This document shows positions 56,014 through 64,000 of a DNA stretch of 64,000 nucleotides, in pieces. The stretch's first letter is position 1. Each line of letters begins with the position of its first letter. This stretch comes from Euborellia annulipes. Taxonomy: Eukaryota > Arthropoda > Insecta > Dermaptera > Anisolabididae. Under the pieces are notes generated by a model. It ran no database searches, was not told the origin of the DNA, and saw only the letters and a list, made by a program, of their open reading frames with translations. Location of the stretch: contig JAKCPI010031572.1 in assembly GCA_023213315.1 (NCBI GenBank), positions 124,001 to 188,000 on the forward strand, read 5' to 3'. Both the position numbers and the translations under genes were made by a program.

Positions 56014-56708
56014 TTATATTTAAATAGTGCGCCAAAAATAATTATATATTAATAAGATAGCAATTAAAATTGAATTAAAAAATGAATGTGCAAAATATAA
56101 AAAAGAAAAATTGAAAAAAAAATGTGTACTTTTTAAATATTATATAAAGAATGTATGAAAAAGTTTTTTAATGAGAGGGGAGAGAAAAAATAACAGATTT
56201 CATGAATATGCTCTATGCGTGAGTTGGTGAATAAAAATCATAACATTATGTAACTAACTTCACTAATGTTTTTGTAAAGAAATCTAGCAGTAAATCTTTA
56301 TATTTTATAGTGTCAATTCATCAATGTTAACTAACAACCATTATTAAAAATTGTTTCTAAATATATGACAAAGCTCTTGTTTAGTGCTAATTTAAGAAAG
56401 TCAAAAGCTAAACCAACTAAAGTTTTGACAAATTTTCTAAAAACAATCATAGAACTGAGAAGATAAATATTGTTTTTGAAGGAAATGAAGGATTTGAGGT
56501 AAAAAATGTTAAAAAATAATTTGTTTCCTTTGTGTAATTTTTATATTTTGATTTTTGATATTTGAAAGTAAAAATGTTGTTTTAAAAAAATTTTGTTAAA
56601 GTTTTAAATGTCTGTTTTACAAAACTCATAACATTTTGTATGTTCTGAATATGAATTTTATTTCCTAGAATGAAAAGTTTGTTATTAATGTAAAAATGGT
56701 TCTTTGCA

Positions 56709-56759
56709 GGCCTGATGATGGCAATGAGCCGAAACTGTCTTAACCGGTATGCAGTCGCC
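56709..56759 (+). ncRNA. Hammerhead ribozyme-like core, right terminal repeat
   Basis: Stem I GGC (56709-56711) pairs GCC (56757-56759). Box CTGATGA is 56712-56718. Stem II GGC (56720-56722) pairs GCC (56728-56730) with loop AATGA. GAAA is 56731-56734. Stem III ACTG (56734-56737) pairs CAGT (56752-56755) with a 14-nt loop. C56756 completes the GTC triplet, so cleavage would fall after 56756. The one deviation is an extra T (56719) between box and stem II. Confidence 0.75.
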
Positions 56760-56864
56760 AATAAAATCTAAAAAATGAAATATTGATTTATTTTGTTATA
56801 ATTTTCACATTGAACATCAACCGAACAGTAAAATTCCTTATCTTGAAATAACCTCTTTTAACTA

Positions 56865-57640
56865 TTTTTGAGGTTTGTTTACACATATAAATAATTCGTG
56901 CAAAAAGAACCTCATTTTTGATGACTTTGCCGCGGCGTCAGTTCATTTTCATTATTTTTTTGCTTCAGTATTTATAGTCCGATTTCAATGATTTTTTCAT
57001 CCTATACTTTTAGTCAGGTAAATTTCATTTTTTTTCATCACCCCTTCTATTTAATTTTCAAGTGTGAAAAAAAATAAAATGAAAATTTTCATTTTTTTGA
57101 GATGAAACATCTATGTATTTAGACAAGCTAGACATTTGCAGTTTTTTTTATTTGATTCAGTACCATCTGCTGACAACTAGAAAAATCCAAAATCATGAAA
57201 ATGTAATACCCCCTTTTTTTAAATTACAAAAAACTCATTTTTAGCCGATTATTTTTTTTATTTTTGGCTATATTTTTTGAATGATAAGAGATATCTTCAA
57301 TCTCATATTTTCAAATAAAAAAAATTATTTAAAAATATTTAATTTTTTTTTACATATTTAAATTTATAATAAAAAATAATCTTTTTCAGATGTCAGAAAA
57401 ATAAATATAAAATTGTTGATTTTTTTTTATAGGCCCCTGCCCGCCTGATTTCATTTCCATGCCCGTTGGCTCGAATCAGTTTATTAAAGAGAAATTTAGA
57501 CTTGCTACCCGCCCGTAATTTTTTAATGACCTTCAAAACCCACAGGCAGGACAGGGCGAATATTCAATTATTTTAAACTTGATTCCGTGTATTTTCATTT
57601 GGGCAAAAATCATATGGGCTTTAAAATTAAGGGGAGACGT
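56865..57640. other. Intron, AT-rich, with old repeat pieces
   Basis: 57170-57240 resembles 54815-54890 (CTAGAAAAATCCAAAATC, AAAACTCATTTTT), suggesting a diverged repeat around the Penelope-like insertion. Nothing else recognised. Confidence 0.35.
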
Positions 57641-57712
57641 CCAGAGACGCCGCCCGCCAGGGCCACGCTGGGAACGGCGCGGCGAAGCCGCGCTTTCCAA
57701 CTTGTATTAAAT
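57640..57712 (+). mobile_element. Helitron-like 3' end fragment
   Basis: GAGACGCCGCCCGCCAGGGCC as at 62058, then the hairpin CGCGGCGAAGCCGCG and CCAACTTGTATT. The terminal CTRR is degraded. A shorter remnant (CCGCCCGCCAGGGCG) is at 29770. Confidence 0.6.
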
Positions 57713-57899
57713 AGGTTTTCCTATTTCTATTCTTTAAAAATGATGACTTGTTATTAAAGTAAAAATTTTGATAAGAAATTATTTTGATATGTTCTTATCA
57801 GAAATTGATTCGATTTATAATTTGAATGAATTTTTCACACAAAATAGAAGCAATAATAATTTAATAGTTTGTAGATTGCTGTAAGGAAAATCAAATATT

Positions 57900-58090
57900 A
57901 ATTCTAAGGACCGTAGGCCAAAAAATAATTACTTCTGTGTATTATCCGTTTATTTGTAAATATTTCGATTCCTGTGATATGGAATCATCTTCAGTACAAT
58001 CAAAAGATGTTTTGCAAATCGTTACTTTTCTCTCAATCAATATGACAAAATAGCTGAGCATTCCATGAATGCAATTTTTATAATCAAAAA
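57900..58090. repeat. Single copy of the 29816 terminal repeat
   Basis: TAAGGACCGTAGGCCAAAAA ... GATATGGAATCATCTTCAGT ... TGAGCATTCCATGAATGC, matching 29816-29990. Confidence 0.8.
57957..57994 (-). ncRNA. Hammerhead-like core
   Basis: Minus strand: CTGAAGA, extra T, perfect 6-bp stem II GATTCC / GGAATC with an 8-nt loop, then GAAATATTTAC. Stem II keeps its pairing here while the 29873 copy uses GGGGTC, a compensating or wobble change at several positions. Confidence 0.5.
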
Positions 58091-58094
58091 TCAA

Positions 58095-58450
58095 AAATAA
58101 AAGACAAAGTCTGTCTGCCTGTTTGTAAAGTTTGTCTGTCTGTTTGATTCCTAAACTACTGGACCGATTTTCATGAAGTGATTTTAGACTATCATTATGT
58201 CAAATTAGAGGTAGGGGACCAGGGGAGTCTCTTATCAGGGACTCACAAATCTTCCATAGGAAAGCAGAGCAAATCAGGTTCTGGCTTGCTTTACGAAAAA
58301 TATGTCAATTTAAATTATCAAATCTTTCAAATGGAAAATAAAAATTCTTCCTCTTAAAATTTCCCATTTCAAAAAGTTTTTTCGACTCCTAAGAGTGATT
58401 TGTGAGCCCCAGATAAGGAGGGTCATCTACCCCTAATTTAACATGATATA
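58095..58450 (+). mobile_element. Helitron fragment
   Basis: Matches the first 330 bp of the 61315 Helitron: AAAAGACAAAGTCTGTCTG, AAACTACTGGACCGATTTTC, GGAAAGCAGAGCAAATCAGG. No 3' end. Confidence 0.75.
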
Positions 58451-58724
58451 AGATATACCACCCCCGGAAAATTGATATATACAATTCAGGCGCCATATTG
58501 ACTTGCAAAGGGACAGTGCTTGGAATGATCTATTATTGTTCAATGAATGAGTGTGAGAAGAATTGTTGCGAAAATAAACGCTCTGCCCAGCGGAATAGGC
58601 AAACATTTTGTTTTCGAATTCATTAGTAAAAGCCGAAAATTTAATAGCATCACTTGGCCAGAAACTTTCTGGCGCGTTAATACTAGTTCTAAGCCACATA
58701 CCCATTTGAAACTAATACAATATC

Positions 58725-59275
58725 CAGGGCCGCAGACAGGCTTGAAGGGCCCCGGGGCTACTTACTAATACAGGCCTCCCCCCCCCAAAAAAAAAAAAAA
58801 AAAACAGTTTTTTTTATTATGTAAAAGGCTATTGTGGCCTTCATGCCAACAATTTTTTACACAGTTTTTGAAACAACTTTTGAAATAGTTATACATAGCT
58901 TACAATATTTATTTAAATAAAGTTTTTTCAAAATTTTCTAAACAAAGAGTTACAATAATTTATCGAGGCCAGATCCGGACAGAGGATTTCCGGGGGAATC
59001 TGGGGGTATGGAAAATTTTTTGAAAATTAGCCACTGAAATGTGCGTTTTTAGCTATCCTGAGTCGTGAAAAGAGTCTTGATTTGAGCTTAAAGGGACCCG
59101 GCCCCGTGAGGAAAAAAATTTCAAGAAAATTATTTTTTTTTAATTGAAATTTTAACCATGAAAATTATTTTTAATTAGAATTTTAAGGTGGGAGCGCAAT
59201 GGGCCCGGGCCCCCTCGGAGGGCCCGGACCCGGGGATATAGCCCCCCTGCCCCCCCCCCCCCGTCTGCGGCCCTG
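58725..59275. mobile_element. hAT-like element
   Basis: Starts CAGGGCCGCAGACAGG and ends CCCGTCTGCGGCCCTG. Flanked by exact ACAATATC at 58717-58724 and 59276-59283. 551 bp, no ORF. Confidence 0.92.
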
Positions 59276-59640
59276 ACAATATCTAAAAATATATCCAGGT
59301 TTGGTTCAACAATAAGCATGTGCTCGCGCTAGGCCTATCACTTCACAAAAAAATAGCTTATTAGTATGTTCAGTGAGGATCAATATTGAAGCTAAATCAT
59401 GTTTTTCGGCAAGTGATTATTTCATTTCTATAAAAAAAAGATGGAATTCTCTTCTACCTTTATTTGAAGCACAAAAGTTTCTATTAAAAATTTTTCATTC
59501 TACCAACTATTAAAAAAACAATATTAAATTTTTTGAAAGTTTAATTTACTTGAATATTTATATTATCTATATCATTAAGCATTCAATAATTATTTTATTG
59601 TATTTGTAATAATAATATATAATTTTCAATAAACCCACAG

Positions 59641-59779
59641 GCAAATATGCAATGCGTGATTTAGTTCAAAAACTGCCATCTGGAAATCCCCAGCACGATC
59701 ACGGCACCAGCGATGATACTATCGCAGCTGTTTTAGCCACGCTCAACGAAGTAATCAAGAAGAATGCTGAGTTTTCCAG
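59641..59779 (+). CDS. p120ctn: p120-catenin, last visible exon (armadillo)
   Basis: Acceptor AAACCCACAG, donor TCCAG|GTATGC; 139 nt, phase matches the 53255 exon. It encodes GKYAMRDLVQKLPSGNPQHD, HGTSDDTIAAVLATLNEVIK and KNAEFSR. KYA-x-RDLVQKLPSG and the DDT-x-x-AVL-x-x-NEVI helix are armadillo 8-9 of the family. No further p120 exon was found up to 64000, so the last repeats and C-terminus lie outside. Confidence 0.94.
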
Positions 59780-60212
59780 GTATGCACCTGAGAACAATTA
59801 AATAATAAAATAATAAATTATTCAAATGTATTTTTATATTCCTTTGATGCGAATAGAGTTTATTTCATTGAGGGTCTCAAACCTTGTGAGTACGTCGATG
59901 ACGTCCATGAGTTACCCGATTGACTGACATTTCTTCAGCTTCCTTCTTTCCTATTACTCAAGCGATGTGACGGGCCAGCTTCCTTTTTCTCACGATTTCA
60001 TCTATTATTTCCAATGGCTATACTACAATGACGGAAAACTCTCTATCAAAATTTCTAAACATTATCATGGTCATCAAAGACAGACTAGTCCTTCAGTAAT
60101 TTACTACTAGTTTGTGATTGTAAAGTTAGCATCTAAATTTATTAGTAAAAATTATTTAGTATCTGTGAGGTTTCACTAAGTTATAAATGAAAGAAATATT
60201 TGAATTTATAAC

Positions 60213-60245
60213 TCGATATATTTCGGGCTATTAACCCATCTTCAG
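60213..60245 (-). ncRNA. Hammerhead-like core in a repeat
   Basis: Minus strand: CTGAAGA, extra T, stem II GGGTT/AGCCC, then GAAATATATCGAG. Second copy of the 19981 repeat, with a different base at the variable box position. Confidence 0.5.
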
Positions 60246-60465
60246 GAGTACAGTGAGAGACAATATTAAGTTCCACCCATGCGTTTTCTACTTGTGATTA
60301 TTTCATTGTTTTTAAAAAAATATTATATATTTTTTAATAAAAACTTTCATGGCTCAAACTTAGAAAATTTCCAATAAAGATTCTCATTTTCTTTTATAAA
60401 AACAATAAAATTATCACAAGTAGAAAATGCTTGGGTGGGACTTAATATTGACCATCACTGTACAT

Positions 60466-60785
60466 ATGACTTAGTGAATAAAAGAGAATAGATGCTACCA
60501 GGCAGGCTTAGATAGGAGCGGGGGGAGGAGTTGGGGAAGTTTGTGAGTGTTTGCTTGAGACTAGGGTTGGCTATGGAGGGGGTTGCTTCTTTTAGAAAGA
60601 ACTTTAATTTGCGGGTTCAACTGTCTTTAACTCGCTTACACAATGGTATTCAGTTACAACTCATGGCATTAAAAAACATTTTTTGAAACGATAAAGAAAA
60701 TCAATTTCATATAAAATTAAAAAAAAAATTTAAAAAGTTAACATAAAATTCAATTGTACCTTAATAACACTAGAACTAACAAAAT
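60466..60785 (+). repeat. Repeat W, uninterrupted copy
   Basis: GAATAGATGCTACCAGGCAG ... GGGGGGAGGAGTTGGGG ... CAACTCATGGCATTAAAAAA ... AACACTAGAACTAACA. Serves as the empty-site reference for the hAT insertion at 21693. Confidence 0.85.
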
Positions 60786-61228
60786 AATAAGCCTTGATTT
60801 CTAGAAATCAAGAAGGCCACAATCAATAAGCAGCCAATATTAAATAGCCAACAAGAGATCAGAAGATCAACTATTATAGACTTATTAATCAAAAACCTGT
60901 AAATAAGTTCACTTTATTTAATATCTCCATATATAATATCTTTTTTTTTTTTGAAAAATTAAATTGAAGTTTATTTAAAATCATTCAAATTTTATAATAG
61001 ACCAATAAATCACTTGATTTTTGCCTCAATTAATTTTGTAATTTTGTATAGGAAACGGCATATTGTTTTAAAAAATAAAAGGGGAATGACTTTTTTTTTT
61101 ATTTTTTTTCAAATTCTATTATATTTTTTTTTACAACAAAGTCCCACTGAGCGCATATGTCTCGAGTGTGGGGACACTACTACTCATCAACATCAGCATA
61201 CACACACACACACACCACAAACACACAG

Positions 61229-62325
61229 AGATGAATCAAAAGAATATGTATATTGGATCGAGTCAAGAAAATAATCAAATAAAAATGAAAATGAAAATGA
61301 AAATGAGGTCAGAATCTATACTATTATATAAAAGACAATCTCTGTCTGTCTGTTTGTAACGCATAGACTCCGAAACTACTGGACCGATTTTCATGGAGTT
61401 TTTTTTAATGGGTAGGGAATTTTCCGGGGGTGGTTTTAGGCTATCATTATATCGAATTAGGGGTAGGGAACCCCCCCCTTTTTGGGGGTTATCAATTACC
61501 CCATAGCAAAGCATTGGAAAACAGGATCTAACTCGCTTTACGGAAAATATATTTATCAAATCTTTAAAATGAAAAATAAAAACTCTTCCTCCCCCTAACA
61601 ATTCGACATTTGAAAAGATTTTTCCGCTCTGCGCCCCCCCCCCCACCCCCTATAATTATTATTTTTTTTATTTTTCATTCGATTTTAATAAAATTTAAAA
61701 TGTGGCTTTCTTAGGGTGTAAATAATTGAAAAATGGTATTTTAGACCTCAGAAAGTTCAATCAACCCCCCTGCCCCCCCTAAAATTTATTTTTCATTCGA
61801 TTTTAATAAAATTTAAAATGTGGCTTTCTTAGGGTGTAAATAATTGAAAAATGGTATTTTAGACCTCAGAAAGTTCAATCACCCCCCTGCCCCCCCTGAA
61901 ATTTATTTTTCATTCGATTTTAATAAAATTTAAAATGTTGCTTTCTTAGGGTGTAAATAATTGAAAAATATATTAATCAAATATTTAAAATAAAAAATAA
62001 AAACTCTTCCTCATAATTAATTAAAATACATTTATCTGGACAACTCTTAGTCATATCCCGAGACGCCGCCCGCCAGGGCCTAGCGGGGTAGGGTTGCCGA
62101 AGGCAACCCTACCGCAGCTAGTAATAAATAAATGTATTGAATAAATAGTGAGGGGGTGAGATGAATTAAAAGAATATGTACATTGGGTTGAGTCAAAAAA
62201 AAATAATAAAAGAAAAATAAAAATAAAAATGAGGTCAGAATAATATATATGCTGGGATGTAGGTGATTAAATAAATAATGAGGGGGTGAGATGAATTAAA
62301 AGAATATGTACACTGGGTTGCGCCG
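61229..62325. repeat. GATGAATYAAAAGAATATGT repeat around the Helitron
   Basis: AGATGAATCAAAAGAATATG (61230), AGATGAATTAAAAGAATATG (62160 and 62291) each precede TTGGRTYGAGTC- or TGGGTTG-like sequence and an A-rich stretch. The 61315 Helitron landed in the first unit. Confidence 0.7.
61315..62111 (+). mobile_element. Helitron, non-autonomous, complete
   Basis: 5' end TCTATACTATTATATAAAAG right after an A (61314); early motif AACTACTGGACCGATTTTCA, widespread near animal Helitron 5' ends. 3' end: a perfect hairpin (GTAGGGTTGCC GAA GGCAACCCTAC), then CGCAGCTAG, followed by T (62112). This is the A|TC...CTRR|T insertion pattern. Inside, two or three units of about 120 bp (CATTCGATTTTAATAAAATT ... 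GGGTGTAAATAATTGAAAAA) are repeated in tandem. Confidence 0.88.
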
Positions 62326-62358
62326 GCCCCCGAAGACGCCATCTCACAGGCCATATTA

Positions 62359-62787
62359 TTAGGCAAATATGCCTCCGACTCCGCCGGCCAAAAGAGACCC
62401 CAATCGCCACCGAAACTCCCTCAAGCCCCTCGACCCGTGAAAGGTCAGAGCAAAATAGTTATATATCTTAACTGCCCTGAACCCAAATGAGTTCTTGAAC
62501 AGGGTCGACCCCACCCTCGGCAGAATAACCCTGTCAGAACTGGCGAATCTCGTCAGAAACCTGCTCACAGGCCGAGCCACACATTTAAATTTATAGATGA
62601 AGATGGCGCACTGCTGGACATATAGCTCGTCAAATGGTGTAATTTTGTGAGTCCTAAAAAGCCCCGCAGAAGGACATGTCCAGCTTACCCCTGCCATTGT
62701 TCTAAGAATTTTTTTTTGAATTAATCTCAGAGGATTGGTTGTGGCGTGGTATACACCACCCCACACTATCAAGCCATATTTCTTCAT
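62359..62787 (-). pseudogene. LINE reverse-transcriptase C-terminal fragment
   Basis: 142 codons, intact, beginning MKKYGLIVWGGVYHATTNPL and then RLIQKKILRTMAGVSWTCPS, ELYVQQCAIFIYKFK and CVARPVSRFL. The Y/W-GG-x-Y...LIQKK-x-LR pattern followed by 'LYVQQCAIFIYK' is the region after the reverse-transcriptase thumb in many non-LTR retrotransposons. The catalytic RT motifs are missing, so this is a 5'-truncated copy. Clade not assigned. Confidence 0.75.
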
Positions 62788-62799
62788 ATTGTTAAAAAA

Positions 62800-63030
62800 T
62801 CAGTTATTAATTCCTCAATATCTTAAGCTATAATCGGTTTGGTTTTCTTTTTCCTTTTCATCTGCTCTTTGTTTTGTTTAAAAGTTAAAATCTGAATTTT
62901 TGTAAATCCGAAAGTTTCACAAGTGAAATTAAATCTCTGATTCTTCCTGTTGGTTTTATTTTATTAAGTGGCAATTGGTTTATTGTTTTTTGTTTTCTTT
63001 CATTAGATTAATCCGTTATTACCATTAAGG
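62800..63030. other. AT-rich spacer
   Basis: No feature recognised. Confidence 0.3.
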
Positions 63031-63039
63031 TTGCTGGGG

Positions 63040-63125
63040 GGGGGGGGGGCAGCTAAAAAACGTTACGCCACTGAATGGGGCCTGAAAAAAAAGTTGCGGG
63101 GGGGGGGGAGCTAAAAAACGTTACG
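63040..63125. mobile_element. hAT MITE terminal fragments
   Basis: Two successive G-runs each followed by AGCTAAAAAACGTTACGC; the first continues CACTG, like the right end of the 33102-33381 MITE. Confidence 0.55.
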
Positions 63126-63769
63126 CTAGTTAGTGTAAGGAGTTAAATTAAATTTGAATAGGAGAAATTGAAATTTTCAGCAATAAGGCGCTCAAGTTGG
63201 ATAATAGACTGTTCAATTCAAATTTTATAAACTTTAGATAGTAAGTTAATGACGATATCATTGGCATTGGTAAATTAAATATATTAAATATATTTTTTTC
63301 TCGACTCCGAGTCGAGAAGCATATAAAGGCTTTTTATTTGGCTGAACCTGCCCTATCAAAATCTAATACTTTCACAGCCACCAAATCTCATATAAATAAA
63401 TTTAAAAAACTTATATTCCGGCAGAAATGTTTGGAATAATGGGAAAAGATAGATAGTCAATTAAAAATGTTATAAAAATGTTTATTAATTCGGTTTTATT
63501 TTACATAAGAAGAAATTGTCTCAATGCTTCTTAATAAGAAAATTCAATTTCAAAATGTTCATTTAGCCCGAAAAGTTTTCAACAGTGGCTCTAACAATGA
63601 CAATCAAATGTTTTTTGGCTCTCCTGAAAAATAAACAAAAATGGAGTTAGGCACTTTGCTAATTAGAACGTTGATATAATGTATACTTACGAGTGAAAAG
63701 TTATTTTCCTTGAAATCTCCTCTATTTTTATTACAACGCTTTTATTAACTTGCTTTCCTGTTTTTCCGA

Positions 63770-64000
63770 CAAATCTGCAAATCGAAAATACGACCACTAC
63801 TACTTAATCTAGAGCTTTGAAATTTTATACACATATGTAACTCGCGTGACAATGCAATATTTGATGTTTCTCATCTTTGTAGGTCAATTAATTATAAAAT
63901 GGCGGCCGATCAAAAAAAAGAGGGGGGAAGTTTTATAATCAAAATTTCTCCTATTTATAATTAATTTAGAGTTTTGAGCATTGGGCAGAGGTGTTGAATA
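63770..64000. repeat. Repeat Y, partial copy at the window edge
   Basis: AGAGCTTTGAAATTTTATAC, GACAATGCAATATTTGATG, AAAATGGCGGCCGATCAAAA and GAGCATTGGGCAGAGGTG match the 25180-25900 tandem copies. Confidence 0.85.

Larger units (their letters stand above)
55023..56850 (+). mobile_element. Penelope-like element with inverted terminal repeats
   Basis: Left arm 55058-55253 and right arm 56657-56851 are about 195-bp near-identical inverted repeats. The left arm is preceded by about 35 extra bp, and the whole is flanked by a 13-bp duplication ACCTCTTTTAACT (55010-55022 and 56851-56863; one A is shared with the right arm). A one-sided extension of 30-40 bp and pseudo-LTRs in either orientation are known traits of Penelope-like elements. 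The only frame encodes the endonuclease end of the polyprotein. The reverse-transcriptase part is absent, so it is 5'-truncated or non-autonomous. Confidence 0.88.

Noticed and set aside
58433..58768. 90- and 73-codon ORFs on opposite strands
   Set aside because: Neither is recognisable, and both run into flanking Helitron or hAT sequence.
61014..61359. 86- and 63-codon ORFs
   Set aside because: Built from poly-T, a CA microsatellite and GAAAAT repeats.

Overview
This is a eukaryotic, AT-rich, intron- and transposon-dense genomic window. Two host genes are clear. On the minus strand at the left edge (1-364) lies the first coding exon of a NHERF-type PDZ scaffold protein, running off the window. 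On the plus strand from about 19.2 kb to 59.8 kb lies most of a p120-catenin (delta-catenin/ARVCF family) gene: twelve well-phased coding exons plus one microexon candidate, covering part of the N-terminal region and most of the armadillo-repeat domain (about 767 codons). Its upstream coding exons and its 3' end are not in view. The protein most resembles arthropod p120-catenin as I know the family, so I infer an arthropod, possibly a crustacean. I cannot name the species.

Layout: 1-364 NHERF exon; 0.4-9 kb intergenic repeats, including a Harbinger-like element split by a hAT element that carries an 84-bp minisatellite; 8.7-8.9 kb a weak minus-strand exon candidate; 9.7-17.3 kb a series of hAT-like insertions with exact 8-bp target-site duplications; 19.2-19.6 kb first visible p120 exons; 19.6-30.5 kb a 10.9-kb intron full of nested elements (a hAT containing a SINE and a smaller hAT element, a Harbinger-like MITE, a CCGCGG-rich hAT element, a 556-bp palindrome with a THAP-like ORF, a Ty3/gypsy remnant); 30.5-39.9 kb p120 exons separated by foldback elements; 39.9-46.6 kb an intron with a 4.1-kb inverted-repeat-bounded block holding a 99-bp satellite; 46.6-59.8 kb the remaining exons, with a Penelope-like element at 55.0-56.9 kb; 59.8-64 kb a Helitron, a LINE fragment and tandem repeats.

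The most interesting signal is a set of hammerhead-ribozyme-like cores scattered through the window. The best two (55150-55200 minus, 56709-56759 plus) sit in the inverted terminal repeats of a Penelope-like element that encodes a GIY-YIG endonuclease domain but no reverse transcriptase. At least six more full or near-full cores, and two or three degenerate ones, occur in other repeat families. Most have a self-complementary stem III (ACGT, ATATAT or AAATATTT), the arrangement expected of ribozymes that work as dimers. Nearly all share one extra base between the CTGANGA box and stem II.

The host genes have no evident link to the elements, which sit in introns and intergenic DNA. A possible one-base frame problem at the 17-nt p120 microexon deserves checking.
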